From the NCBI RefSeq assembly GCF_000002425.4, contig NC_037256.1, forward strand, positions 14,377,153 to 14,441,152: a stretch of 64,000 nt of DNA, in the 5' to 3' direction. The notes beneath the pieces were generated by a model. It saw only the letters and a program-made list of their open reading frames with translations, was not told the origin of the DNA and made no database searches. Numbering within the stretch: position 1 is the first letter of the stretch; each line of letters begins with the position of its first letter. Positions 26,006 through 37,968 of the stretch are shown piece after piece. A program made the translations under genes and the position numbers. The DNA comes from Physcomitrium patens. Taxonomy: Eukaryota; Streptophyta; Bryopsida; Funariales; Funariaceae.

Positions 26006-27335
26006 TTAGTATCCTCCCTTGAGGTCGTTAACAACATCGTAAGGAATGGGAGTGACAGTCTCTAGAGTTGACGAGTCGAGAACAAATCCGGCCCTAGGCC
26101 CAGCAGGCTGACGCTTGAGGTTCACGGTTTCACCCTTGGCCTTCGCCTCGGCCTTCTTAAGGTCATTGCTCTTGCGCCGCTCGAGGAACTCTTCCCGGCA
26201 GCGTGAAGGCTGCACGTGCTCAATGCGCACATGAAGACGCTTCTGGATGATCCTGTTCCCGACCTACGAATTTTTCATGGGCCATCAGCTCGCATGGTAA
26301 TATGTAAACCAAGCATCAAACTCATAAATTCATAATTTGAAAAACTAACATAGGTGGGAGGATATGGTTACAAAAGTATGACTTTACACTGAAAACCATC
26401 CTTCAAAGATTTCTCATGACTTGAACATAAGATCCAGATTTTGGTAATAGGGCACCAGGATGTGCTTTAGTTCTACAAAAGCGACGCTAAGAAGACAGCT
26501 ACAACTCCCACTAATTTTAAGTAGCGAAGTATGATTACTTTTCGACTCATAGGAAATACAGCCTAAAACCGTACCAAACAAGGGGCCTTGACATTACAGT
26601 CCAAAAAGCAAGAAATTATAAGTTTTTTTCCACATGCATACAAAATCTGGTCATGATTAACATGGAAGCACTAGTAAAGCTAGTAAATGAATAAGCCAGC
26701 ACTAAAATTAGAGTTGAACAAAACGAGTCGTTCAGCAATAGATTAGGTCCAAAATAAGTGATACGGGTTATCAATCATTGAAATCAATTGCACCGGGGAC
26801 GAAAGTGTACAGAGGAATCACGTCAGTAGAGACGAAAACCCTAAACCTAAACAGACCTGACAAGGAGAAATGAAGGAGCCCTACCCACCCCAAGTACACA
26901 AATCAATCCATACTCAAGACCTTCGGCATCTCAAAAATGGTAATTGAGTGATAAGAGAACGGTATCAAGGTGGCATCGTCTCTCCGGACCATAAAGAAAT
27001 GGACAGAAACAGAATGCTACATGCGTCTGATGTAAGGACACAAGGGGCACAACAAAAACCACAAGAATTGCCGTTGGATCGTAAAAAAAACACTACACCT
27101 GCTTGTTCATCACGACACCAACTGCGCGCTTGGTGACATTCCAGACGATACCGGTGCGCCCGTGGTAGAACTTGTGGGGCATTCCCTTGTGGACGGCTCC
27201 GTTCACCTTGATGTCTACATATTGGCCAACCTTGAAGGTGCGCAAGTAGGTGGTCAAGGGGATGTACCCTTTGTGCCTGAAGGGCCTGGAGAACAGGTCT
27301 CTGGTGCGGGATCGCAGACCATGACCGGCCGGCAT
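26006..27335 (-). CDS. RPL21: 60S ribosomal protein eL21 (L21e)
   Basis: Component of the large cytosolic ribosomal subunit. Exon 1 is 27335-27099 (ATG 27335, donor CAG|GTGTAG), exon 2 is 26263-26006 (acceptor GTAG|GTCGGG, stop TAA), joined in phase 0 across an 835-bp intron. The product is 164 residues, the normal size. Family blocks are [20 protein letters not shown] at the start, [45 protein letters not shown] at the junction, [12 protein letters not shown] and the end [16 protein letters not shown]. No lesion is visible. A telo-box lies in the intron. Upstream, 27500-27530 is rich in GGGTCGGGCC-type sequence, compatible with the site-II-like elements often found in plant ribosomal protein promoters. 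Confidence 0.97.
26836..26844 (+). promoter_or_regulatory. Telo-box (AAACCCTAA) in eL21 intron
   Basis: An exact AAACCCTAA, followed closely by AAACCTAAA, within the intron 255 bases past the end of exon 1. Telo-boxes are known to co-regulate plant translation genes when near the 5' end. Function here is inferred from position only. Confidence 0.55.
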
Positions 27336-28370
27336 CTTAACAGCGGCGTATCACGATCTCCGCAAGCTGACGGAGGGTCGGGAGGTGAAAACGAAAGGGC
27401 ATGCAAACACGCACTTGTGGTTTAAAGCCTAACCTCGCTCCACTGGTTGCTACTTTAGGTCTGGAATTACCGAACCTATACATCTCGGGTAAGGACAGTA
27501 GGCCTGGTTGGGTCGGGCCGGGTTGAATGAATATCCCCGCCTGTGATTTCAAACCCGTTTTTAATTACATTTCTTTTAGCTGCACTATTTTTTGGTGATC
27601 AGAAGTAAACACATGACAAATACTATAATTTTATTGTTGATGGTTTTTCAAAGTTTCATATAATGATCATATGTAATAGAAAGAATGATATAATGTGGTA
27701 AATAAGCTGTGATTATTGATCTCAATGAGTCAGAAATAAATATTAATGCAATTTAGAGAGTCAAACATTTCTGTAATAAATATTAAAAAAAAGATAAATA
27801 ATCGAAATTTGAAGTAAAGTATTAGAGATTTTTTTCTAAATTGGTTTGATTTCTGTTAGAAATTTTTTCCATTTAAATTACTTAATATTAAAATAGGTGT
27901 CAAATGAACTTTTACAGAATCATTGTTTTTTAAATTACATTTTTGATGTTTAAAACTTGACTTTAGTATTACACTTCAAAACTCTATTGACTCTAGATTT
28001 AAATTTTACTTTGTAATCATATTTAGATGATTGTAAGGATATTCTTATACATAAGGCAAAGTCCTTTCACATTATTTTTACATTAAAGTTTCATGATTTA
28101 AAAGACAATATATAATACATTGAATTACTTTGGTAACTAAAATTAAAGTATTCCATTCAAACATATATACAATATTATCTTTTCTAAATTATGGGATCAA
28201 TTTGAATCCTAAGATAGAATTTGGATGAGGTTATAACTTAGTAAGGAATCACTTAAGACCATAGAATCGTGTGAATTCCATTGTTTTCCTATAATTTTGC
28301 AAAGGTTATAACTCAGTAGAGGTAATATTGTATGCAAATAAATAAATAAGTAAATAAAAAATAACTATGA

Positions 28371-28405
<35 letters not shown>

Positions 28406-28889
28406 ATTTTTTGTAATTTTTTTATTATAAATCATAGTACTTTTGATAACAAGTCAACATTAAAAAAAGTGTGTAAAACTTAATGTTTTTGTGCATGTAT
28501 TTTATAAATTTATGGGACACAACATCAAGAAATTATTTCGAAATAAATGCCATATATGAACCATTTTAAACTTTTGGAATAAATGTAAAAATAAAAATGA
28601 TAATACATTGCATATCAAATAGATGTGGCTTTAATATTTTAAATAGACATTAATTTTTGATGTTATTCATATCAAACTTAACTACAATTTTAATTCAAAC
28701 AAAATTAGCTTTAACCGTTTAGAATATAATGATAGATTGTTACTTTCAATGTTAAAGAATAACATGCCATTAAATATATAAATAAATAAAATTTTAAAAT
28801 TAAATCAGATTTAAATAAATATATATATATAAAAATTATATATGTATATATATAATTTTAAAATATCATATCATATCATTAGATAGTGA
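27336..28889. other. eL21 promoter, then AT-rich spacer
   Basis: The first 200 bases keep gene-like composition; from 27560 the sequence is very AT-rich with microsatellites (AT at 28373-28399, 28820-28853) and no gene. Confidence 0.5.
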
Positions 28890-28894
28890 CTAAA
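28890..28894. repeat. Target-site duplication CTAAA, left
   Basis: Matches CTAAA at 37964-37968 directly beyond the other LTR; five bases is typical of Ty3 integration. Confidence 0.8.
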
Positions 28895-29452
28895 TGTCAA
28901 GGACAAGAACTTGATAAAGACAAATAAACAAGTGAGACTTCTCTCACAAAAAGATGAAAAAATAGAAATAACTCAATATGTATATTAAGAAAGAAATTGG
29001 AATGGCTTTTTCCAAAAGACAAGAAAACTAGAGATCCTTGAAACTAAACTAGAAGCAAGAAAAGAGTTGAAAAGAGTGAAGAGGGCTTCACTCTTGTCTC
29101 TACATATACTATTCAATTAAGGGCTACGTGGCGATGTTCTATAGGACCTCCAATATATGTTGACTTTGTAGGACACATGCCTTGACTTATAAAGCAAGTT
29201 TTTCTACGTTTGAGCCACATAGTTAGCTTGGTCTTCAAGTTAAGAATATGTGTGGCACATGGCCAACTTGTTGACTACGTTTCTAATCCAAAAATTCAAT
29301 TAAAGACACCTGTAAAGTCAAAGTAGTATCTATGAAGCTTCTAAGAAGCTTCAATAGCAAATATTATAGAATTAACTTACTTTTATCTATTTTTACTTAT
29401 TTCTATCTATTTATACATGTAATTATTGGCTTACATGCATATGTCCGTGATA
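28895..29452 (-). repeat. LTR family A, 3' LTR
   Basis: 558 bp, aligned without a length difference to 37406-37963. Plus-strand start TGTCAAGGAC, end CCGTGATA. On the element's own strand it would begin TATCA and end TGACA, so the usual TG start seems altered to TA. The polypurine tract lies directly next to it at 29453. Confidence 0.9.
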
Positions 29453-30003
29453 TTACCCCTCTTTTTAAGGACGAGTTCCACAAGGAGTGGTCATCATATG
29501 TTGAAGAAATCTATGATGCGACAAATTATATTTGCTACATACTTTGATTTCTTAAAAGATGATTGATAGGGCCTTTCAACCATGGATAGTGTTCCATACT
29601 AGGGCGGGAAGACCACTCAGTTATTCAATCGTTATTGAGGCCTTTATAACTTCTTTTGAATAAAATATTTAGAATACGGTCAAGAGTTGTTCCTACCTCT
29701 AGCAAAATCACCAAACATCGGGAGTCCCTTCCAAGGTCACGATACCAAATGTATTGTATCTCGCCATCTATTCGAAGAAGAACATGTCATTCTTGAAGAT
29801 TTTCATCTCGATTGTATTTTTGTAAAGGTTGTGATAATCGTAATGTCTCGTAAAACAGATCAATAAACGAAGGCTCTTGAGTCAAATTTGCTGGTTGTTG
29901 GTTCTCTATCTCCTCAGCGTCACAACTAAAAAGAAGCTACAAAGAATGATTGAAAATAGAATGTTATTTTGTCTAAATCTTGTTTCTTTTATAAGAAAGG
30001 TTT
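29453..30003 (-). other. 3' untranslated part of the Ty3 element
   Basis: Between chromodomain stop and 3' LTR. Contains the polypurine tract; no intact ORF. The piece GAGTTCCACAAGGAGTGGTCATCA (minus sense) recurs just before the LTR at 48096, showing common descent. Confidence 0.6.
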
Positions 30004-30240
30004 TTATCTTGATTTTGATGGATGTTGTCGATGAAAAGCCTCCACCGCCTTTGCTGCATTTGCAAGATTCTTTATTGGGTCCCATGTGCATTCACTAATA
30101 TCATATCCGCTCCAATGGACAAGATATTCCAATTTATTTCGGTGCCGCCTTGAATCTAAGACTTCTTCTACTTCAAACTCTTCATTATTGTCCATTTCTA
30201 TATGAGGAGGTGGAACTTGTCTTCTTCTTGGTATGTCCAA
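30004..30240 (-). pseudogene. Chromodomain at integrase C-terminus
   Basis: Reads FEVEEVLDSRRHRNKLEYLV then HWSGYDISECTWDPIKNLAN and ends FHRQHPSK, a standard group II chromodomain, which in chromoviruses guides insertion to heterochromatin. The aromatic and tryptophan core (Y, W, W) is intact. It has no ATG of its own and is cut off from the integrase core by R1; roughly 200 residues of integrase are missing between them. Confidence 0.88.
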
Positions 30241-30249
30241 TGTCTTGTA

Positions 30250-31421
30250 TGGTTAATAGATTAATTTAAAGAGAGTGGATTTAAGAAACTTTATTTTGAG
30301 TTTTATCTTTTTTGATTATAACATTTAAAAAAATCATAAGACCTAAATGTTTAGTATGGAGCCTTAAGAGGAGATTAGAGTCTAAAGAAGAAATTCTTAA
30401 CTAATAGAAGGCTTATTGGGAGGGATGAAAGCCAAGGCATGGTTGGATGAAGGCAAGGAATGGAAAACTTCATTCCTATTGGTCGAAGGCCATGCCCAAT
30501 AGGCTTCGAGGAGGCTACTAGAGGCCTTATTAGGAATTAGGGTTTTTCTTTCGAAGTCATTCGAACTTTAGAGGCTAGGATCAGCAAGTTCAGGGTTTTG
30601 GGTATAATTTGGGTGAAGTAATTGTATGATTTCAAGTTTTTTTGAAGGAGATATAGGTGTTCAAAGATAAGGTGTCAAATTTGTATCTACTATCACTCTT
30701 TGAAGCATAACATTTGCATACGGAGAGCAATGAAAGATCGGCGACTAGAGTTGAAAAGGACACTTTCTTGGCTACACTATACATATACTTTTTGACTAAT
30801 TTCAAGTTTGGATGAAGGATTTATTGACATTTGAAGACAGCACATGTAATTCAAAGGCAGTAAGTAAGTCATTTTGTTGATAGTAATGGTTGGAGTCATA
30901 TCTTGAGTTCTTAGGAGAATTTTTGAGTCAAATTTTTCATAAGTGTGAATTATTAAGTTAAAAAGCTATAGATCAAAGTTTCATGGTATTTGAGTACTTA
31001 TTTTGTGAGATATGAAGAAATTAGCACACAGGTGTATGTAAGCTAGGGTGTAAAGCTATTGTTAGGATTTTGGTGATATCTCAAGATCCGTAATGAATTT
31101 GCAATTGAATTTTTTTGTGAAAGTTTTTGAAAGTTTATCAGTACTTCAAGTAAAATATAGGGTTGTTTGGATGGTCCGATCGTGAGATATGAGCAGTTGA
31201 AGTTTGGAAAAAATCTCTCATAAGGATATATAAGGTTTTAAGATCTTTATTATACATTTGGGTGTTTTCTTGGTACTTGGGCTTGTGTTTTGATGTAATT
31301 GTCCTAAAAGGGAAAATATTATATGTATAAACTTGGTTTTTTATATCTTAGACTTAATTGAGTATTTAGTGGCAGCTAGAAGCCCAACGCTTTCTTGAGG
31401 CAAATTCTCTCTACTCCGACA
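30250..31421 (-). repeat. Repeat R1, copy 2
   Basis: Minus-strand copy of the R1 repeat, beginning (minus sense) TGTCGGAGTAGAGAG directly after ACAG in the integrase codons for FAYNNTV. It replaces rather than cleanly interrupts the end of integrase, because the expected downstream residues are absent. Confidence 0.65.
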
Positions 31422-31990
31422 CTGTGTTATTATAAGCAAACTTTGCCAATGAAAAAAGAGTTGTCCAATCAACTTGTTGGTAGTTGTTGGTACATCTTAA
31501 ATATTTTTCCAAAACTTGATTAACATGCTCCATTTGTCCATCAGTTTGAGGATGGAATGTAAAAGATAGTTTTATATCCACTTTTAGAATCTTGAAAAGA
31601 GTCCGCGAAAATCTTGATACAAATTGAGTTCTCCTATTTGATATAATATTCTTGAGTAATCTATGATAGCGATATACATTTTCAAGAAAAAAGTTAGTTG
31701 TTTCTTCACATGTGATGGATTTTGTACATAGTATAAAATGTGCCATCTTAGTAAAACGATCTACTATCATGTATATAGAATCATAAGAACCTGAGATTGA
31801 AAGATCTGTGATGAAATCCATAGAAACAAAAGACAATAGTTGTTCTGGAATGGATAATGGCTGAAGAAGTTCATAAGGTTGAAGACGAGGAGTTTTTGAT
31901 CTTGAGCAAACATCACAAGATTGTACAAAATCTTTTACTACTTTCTACATTTGTGGCCACCAAAAGTCCTTGGATATTAGTTCAAAAGTT
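31422..31990 (-). pseudogene. Ty3 integrase core, inactive
   Basis: Includes the CC half of the zinc site (CDVC), then SMDFITDL with the first catalytic Asp, and FHPQTDGQMEHVNQVLE with the Glu. The second catalytic Asp, expected in the family block before QF, is Asn (ISNRRTQF, codon AAT at 31636-31638). A stop precedes the core block and R1 truncates the end at FAYNNTV. Confidence 0.88.
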
Positions 31991-32034
31991 TTATTATACC
32001 TAAAATGTATTGCTACTGAAAAGTCATGATGAGC

Positions 32035-32760
32035 TTAAAGAACACGTAATTGCGCTTTACTTTCTGGAATATATAAGTGTTCTTCGAAATATAATAGATT
32101 GTTCTTGAATTCAAACTTAAAAGTATCATGAGACTTTGAAGGATTTTCCTTAATATCATGAATAGAAGGATCAGAAGACATACTTAATTGAACTTGCTTA
32201 ATGAAAGTTGAATCAATAGTTAGTGTTGACTTCATTGCTCGAAGATAAAGTTGCTTTGGCTTGAAGAGAATTGTCTGTTGTTGATCAAAAGCAGCATCTG
32301 CTTCCTTTGATGCAAAGTAAGATCGTCTAGAGAGTGCATCTGACTAACCGTATTGTTTTCTTGGTCGATAAGTGAACTTGAATTTGAATCTTGACTAAAA
32401 CATACTCTAATAGGCTTGGCAACAATTCAAAACACATGTTGACATAAAATATTCAAGATTCTTGTGATTTGTATACATGGTGACTGGGCTAAAAGCACCT
32501 TCTAGATAATAGCGCCATTCTTGAAATGAATCCACGATTGCAAGAAGTTCTTTATCTTAGATCTTGTAGTTGATCTCTGCTATTGAAATTTTTTTGGAAT
32601 AAAAAGCTATTGGGTGAAGTTTATCATCTATTCCCATTTGTGACAATACGACACCCAAAGCAAAGTTTGATGCATTTGTTTCCATAAAAAAATGGCTTAG
32701 AAAAATCAACGCTATACAAGATTGGTGCAAAAACAAAGGCTGTCTTCAAAGCTTCGAATG
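32035..32760 (-). pseudogene. Ty3 RNase H region, inactive
   Basis: Contains ETNASNFALGVVLSQ, HPIAFYSKK, KELLAIV and [10 protein letters not shown]. The catalytic Asp of the ETDAS block is Asn (AAT, 32674-32676), and the Asp of the YTDHK block is also Asn. In-frame stops break the frame. The segment 32035-32235 is the spacer toward integrase. Confidence 0.8.
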
Positions 32761-32878
32761 CTACTTCCGCTTCTTGATTCTATTGAAGTTTGTCTTTACA
32801 AGTGAAATGTGTAAGTGGAGCTGTAACTTGAGAAAAGTCTTTGATGAAGATTTGATAGTAGTTGGCAAATCCCAAAAA

Positions 32879-33700
32879 TCATTGAACATTTCTTATCATT
32901 TTTGAGATCTTCCAATCTATAATAGTTTGAACTTTGTTAGGATCCATCATAAGTCTATCATTTGAAATGATGTATCCTAAGAAGTCGACTTGAGTAGTGT
33001 GAAATACACACTTTTGTATCTTAGTATAGAGTCCCCCATCTCTTAGTTTTTGTAACACACGACAAACATGAAGTTCATATTCTTTTGTGTTCTTAGAATG
33101 GATTAAGATGTTGTCTAGATAACAAACAATAAAATCATCTAAAAACTCCCGACAAACATGAAGTTCATATTCTTTTGTGTTCTTAGAATGGATTAAGATG
33201 TTGTCTAGATAACAAACAATAAAATCATCTAAAAACTCCCGACAAACATCATTTATTAGATGTTGGAATGTTGCTAGTACATTTGTAAGTCCAAAATGCA
33301 TGATGTATTCAAAATGTCCATACTTTGTTCGAAACACAGTCTTCTATTCATCTCCTTTTTTGATGCGTCTTAGATTGTATGTTCTTCGTAGATCTATTTT
33401 TGTATAGATCTTAGCTTGATTCAACTGATCAAGGAGTCTAGATATCAAAAGTAGCGGGTATCTATTTTTGATGGTGATTTTATTGAGTCTTGGATAATCG
33501 ACACACATCTATAATGATCCATCTTTTTTCTTCAAAAATAAAATTGGAGCTCCTGTTGGAGATTTGGAATGGCGTATGAAGTTCTTGGCTAGATTCTCTT
33601 CAATATACTCCTTGAATTCAGCCAATTCATTTTGTGATAAATTGTAGATTGGTCGAAATGGCGGTTGTGTTCTTTCTTGAAGGTCAATTGAGCAGTCATA
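32879..33700 (-). pseudogene. Ty3 reverse transcriptase, inactive, with internal duplication
   Basis: Reads FRTKYGHFEYIMHFGLTNVL, then EFLDDFIVCYLDNILIHSKN twice, then QVDFLGYIISNDRLMMDP. The active-site box is YLDN instead of YxDD (AAC at 33110-33112 and again 33200-33202). A 90-bp exact tandem duplication covers this box and keeps the frame. Upstream parts (33340-33700) have stops. Confidence 0.9.
33061..33249 (-). repeat. Exact 90-bp tandem duplication in RT
   Basis: 33061-33150 and 33151-33240 are identical, and nine bases of a third unit follow to 33249. Unit length is 30 codons. Confidence 0.97.
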
Positions 33701-33757
33701 GGAACAATGTTTTTGAAGAGTATCTGCATTTTTCTTCTCAAATACATCTTAAAAATC

Positions 33758-34260
33758 TTAATATTGGCTTGGAATGCCACTTAAAGTCTTTTCACTAGTA
33801 TAAACAGGTGTGGCATAAATAACACAAGGTGATCCTTCTTTTGCAGCATGCAAGAAAGCGCTTGCACCTACAAATACAGGTTTAATTATACTAGACTTAT
33901 GACTTTCTACTTGATTAACTACGCTCTTAGTTATACTTTCAAAAAAATCAAGACTATGAGAAGTGTAATCTATTTTAGGATTATATTTTTTTAGCCATGA
34001 TAAACCTAAAATGATTGGATTTGAAAGAGATCTAATGATATTAAATATTACAAAGCTACTATGACCATTAGTTGCTACTTCTATAGGAAGGATTTTCATG
34101 AGTAATATCTCCTGAAGACGACGGATGACCATCTATGACTTCTACATGAACAGGTTTAGTTTTCTTCAATAAAAATATGCTATGTCTTTTAGCAAATTCT
34201 TCATCTAAGAAATATGTTGAGGCTCTTGAATCTAATAAGGCAAAGGCTTTGAGATGTTTA
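33758..34260 (-). pseudogene. Ty3 retropepsin, inactive
   Basis: The active-site strand reads ALLDSRASTYFLDEEFA (34190-34241), so the invariant Gly of the D-S/T-G triad is Arg (codon AGA, within 34224-34232). The second conserved block PIILGLSWLKKYNPKIDY is well kept. A frame break lies between the two. Confidence 0.85.
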
Positions 34261-34365
34261 GGTCATAGAATAACATTTATTATAAAACATGGAGAGGGTT
34301 CTGAGGAGAAAATAGTACCTTCACTAGGAGTTGTACAAGGTTCCAACCACATGGCCCCTTTGTAA

Positions 34366-37143
34366 CTAGGCAAATTCATTTTTCAATATGCTATCATCTT
34401 TGATCACCGTACTCTTCATTTTATGATTGCAGCGCTTCTTTGGGCAATATTGAGCAGTGTGCTTAGTTTCTCTACAATATAAGCACAATCCTTCCTGATG
34501 ATGATGAGTCTTTTCTTGCTCAATAAGAGGTTTGAAACATACCACATCAATTTGCATATCCTCTACTTCCAAATATATGAGTTGAATAGATGTTGGTGTT
34601 GCCATGGAATTATACTAATACTGAGGTCCACTTATACGGTTCTCAGATCGAAATTCAAAAAGACGATTGTCGCACTTCACAGCAAAGTCAATTGCTTATC
34701 TCAATGTTTGAGGATCAGGTAAATTGAGCATTAATTTTTTTTACTTCATATTGTAATCCATAGAAAAATTTGCTAATAAGTGCAGCATCATCCTACTTGA
34801 TATCAGTTGTAAGTTGTCAAAATTGTGAAGCGTACAACGTTATTGATTGATTGCCTTGTCGCAAAATACGAATCTTGTTGGTTGCAACACGAATTGCATC
34901 ATGTCTTCATACATGGATTGAAACTCTACCAAAAAAGCTTCTAGATTATCCAATAATGGATCTCATCATTGTCATAATATGTGAAGTCTTGCTTGAGAAT
35001 ACTCCAAGTACTTGGTTGTGGAAGGTTGAATAGAAATTGCAACAACAAAATCCTAATTCTAATAAAACACTAACAATGCTAAACAAGCTTTAATCAAATT
35101 TAGAGAAACCTCGTAGAAATTCCAAAGAAATAATAAGAAATCTTAAAAAAATATTAGAATGATTACAAACATATCTCAAATATGTCTCAATTCAATCTTA
35201 ATTTAATCCTAGTTGAAATCTTATTGGACTTCATTCAAACTTTAGGCCAAAAACTAATTAAATCTTAAATCCTAAACATACTCAAATAAAATCCTAAATC
35301 CTAAATCAAATCTTGATCAAACCCTAATTAAACCTTAAATCCTAAATCAATTCCTAAATACAAAATCAGACCCTAACCAAATCCTAAATCCTAAACCAAC
35401 TTTTAATCCTAAATCAAATTCTAACCAAACCCTAAATCCTAAACCAAATCCTAATATTAAATCAAATCCTAATCAAATCCTAAATCCTAAACCAAATCCT
35501 AATCCTAAATCAAAATCTAACCAAATCCTAACTCTAAATCAAATCCTAACCAAATTCTAATCCTAAATCAAATCCTAATCAATCCTAAACCAAATCCTAA
35601 ATCCTAAATCAAATCTTAATCAAATCTTAACCCTAAATCAAATCCTAATCAAATTCTAAACCCTAAATCAAATCCTAATCCTAAATCAAACCCTAACCAA
35701 ATCCTAACCCTAATCCTAAACCTTAAACCAAATCCTAACCAAATCCTAGTAATTTCTACAACAGATTAAACTTCAATAACTAATGAATGAACTGTTGATC
35801 TTAACTCAAATTTTGAATATTTCTTAAGAACTAAGTTGAAAACAAGTACAAAATTTTTGAAAATGATCGAAATTTCCAAATAGACAATAACATCAAAAAC
35901 GTGCTCAAGTATTCATCGGCCTCCTACTCCAACCTTGATGCAAATCTTTCAGAGCCAATATCTCTCTTTTTCACCATTTGATCGATTTCAAAATTCTCAT
36001 ATACATAGTAAAACAAGTCTAATATCCTCTTACATAAATTTCACTCCAATATAACTAGTATAGTACAAGAAAACTTAAAAATCCTCACTAGACCTAAAAT
36101 TCTATTTTCTGAGACCTTGACTCACTTAAACCTCAATAATCCTCAATTCAACCATTAGATCAAGCTAATATTTATAACACATATTAAACACAACTATGAA
36201 CATTAACTTACAAAATTTCATTTGTAGATGTATTACAAAACTCTTGAATTTACTAGAAACATTAATCCTATTTTATCTCACAAAATCCAAATCATCCAAA
36301 AACAAACTTGACTTTGTAAAGCTCTTTCAAAGTCATAACAACTCTAAATTGTCTTAAACTAATACTCATAAAAATCTTATCTAATTTTCTATCAAATCCC
36401 ATTCTCAAATTTGCAAAAGAACTTGAGAGTCATCGTCGAGACTCTGTTTTGTGCCTCGGGGTCTGATTTCGACCTTGGTTCATAACCGGCCCTCTTTGGG
36501 TATCAATATCTATTTTTTCTAAGTAAATTTTACTAAAATTTATTCTTTATTTTCTTCTAAAGATGCCTATATTATTTATTTTTCTATTCTACTTTGTTTC
36601 ACCTTATTTATGGTCCTACAAAGTAAGTAGAAGTCACCTTTCTAAAAAAGCAGCATTGATACCTTATAGTTTTACTACCTTTTTTACTATTAACTATATT
36701 TCTAAGATAATTTGCTCTAATACTTTGAACTAAGTTCTCTTATATTATAATAATTTCCACACTCTTTTACCTATTAGTCATGGTACACGATGACATCATT
36801 TAAGAAAAGATGAAAACCATGATAATGCTGAACTTGAAAGAAGCGTACCAATGAATCTAACTTGCAATCTTAGAATTGGATAGCTTTGGGATTGAAGTTC
36901 AATCACAAGTTATACTTGATTGATAAATCGTCTAAACTTTCATCTGATGCCATCAAACTTCTCAAGTACGGTAATTCTAGGTTCTCTAATACTGGAAGGG
37001 CATTCCACCATAGGAAAAGAGACATGATTTGGTGCAAATGTTGAACCAGCTCCAATCATTTCTATATCTTCACTTCCTGTCAATTTTGTTGCTCCTTGTG
37101 GTGGTAAATTGAGTTGATGCATCACAAGCATTAACTCCCTCAA
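34366..37143 (-). pseudogene. Ty3 gag region, broken
   Basis: The N-terminal part is at 36940-37143 (LMLVMHQLNLPPQ) and the C-terminal part at 34366-34605, with the CCHC zinc knuckle CLYCRETKHTAQYC (spacing C-2-C-4-H-4-C intact). Between them, stops and the telomere-like repeat at 35040-35760 destroy the frame. Confidence 0.8.
35040..35760 (+). repeat. Degenerate telomere-like array inside gag
   Basis: About 700 bp built of AAATCCTAAATC, AACCAAATCCT and AAACCCTAAATC-like units, many copies. The core resembles the plant telomere repeat CCCTAAA read on the plus strand, but unit length varies (6-13) and exact CCCTAAA units are few. Confidence 0.85.
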
Positions 37144-37373
37144 TTGCTCTTATATTTGTGTCATTGCACTCTTCATTTCAACAAGTTTTATCATGATAAT
37201 ACTTTAAAAAAAAAAAATTCTAATATTGCTCAAGACAAATTGAAGACATGACTTGAGAATAAAGAAAATATTCAAGACAATATCAATTTAAAAGAAGATA
37301 ATCCACAACTTTTAATATGCTTATGTCTTATCAAGAGAAAGGAGTAATCCACTCTTAATCAAGATTAGACAAA

Positions 37374-37385
37374 GCTCTGATATTG
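37374..37385 (-). other. Primer binding site, tRNA-iMet type
   Basis: Minus-strand CAATATCAGAGC; compare TGGTATCAGAGC, complementary to the 3' end of initiator methionine tRNA, which is the usual plant LTR primer. It lies 20 bases from the LTR rather than the usual few. Confidence 0.7.
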
Positions 37386-37405
37386 TAAGTGTATTATTGT
37401 CAATC

Positions 37406-37963
37406 TGTTAAGGACAAGAACTTGATAAAGACAAATGAACAAGTGAGACTTCTCTTACAAAAAGATGAAAAAATAGAAATAACTCAATATATATATTAAG
37501 AAAGAAACTAGAATGGCTTTTGCCAAAAGACAAGAAAATTAGAGACCCTTGAAACTAAATTAGAAGCAAGAAAGGAGTTGACAAGAGTGAGGAGGGCTTC
37601 ACTCTTGTCTCTATATATACTATCCAACTAAGGGCTATATGGCGATGTTCTATAGGACCTCCAATATATGTTGACTTTGTAGGACACATGCTTTGACTTA
37701 CAAGGCAAGTTTTTCTATGTGTAGGCAATATATTAAGCTTGGTGTTCAAGCTAACAATATGTGTGGCACATGGCTAATTTGTTGACTACGTTTCTAATCC
37801 AAAAAGTCAATTAAAGATATCTATAAAGTCAAAGTAATGTCTATGAAGCTTCTAGAAAGCTTTCATAGCAAATATTATAGAATTAACTTACTTTTACCTA
37901 CTTTTACTTATTTCTATCTATTTATACATGTAATTATTGGCTTACATGCATATGTTCATGATA
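37406..37963 (-). repeat. LTR family A, 5' LTR
   Basis: 558 bp, partner of 28895-29452. Followed by target duplication CTAAA at 37964-37968. Confidence 0.9.
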
Positions 37964-37968
37964 CTAAA

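Larger units (their letters stand above)
28895..37963 (-). mobile_element. Full-length Ty3 chromovirus (LTR family A)
   Basis: A 9.07-kb LTR retrotransposon on the minus strand with two 558-bp LTRs, a 5-bp target duplication, a primer site and a polypurine tract (minus strand reading of 29453-29470, AAAAAGAGGGG). Gene order gag, retropepsin, reverse transcriptase, RNase H, integrase is that of Ty3, and the chromodomain makes it a chromovirus. All enzymes carry stops and catalytic substitutions, so it cannot move by itself. Repeat R1 sits between integrase and chromodomain. The two LTRs differ at scattered sites, mostly transitions, so insertion is not very recent. Confidence 0.9.

Noticed and set aside
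36470-37200. Possible intact gag of the first Ty3 element
   Set aside because: Only short pieces stay open; the telomere-like array and stops break the frame.
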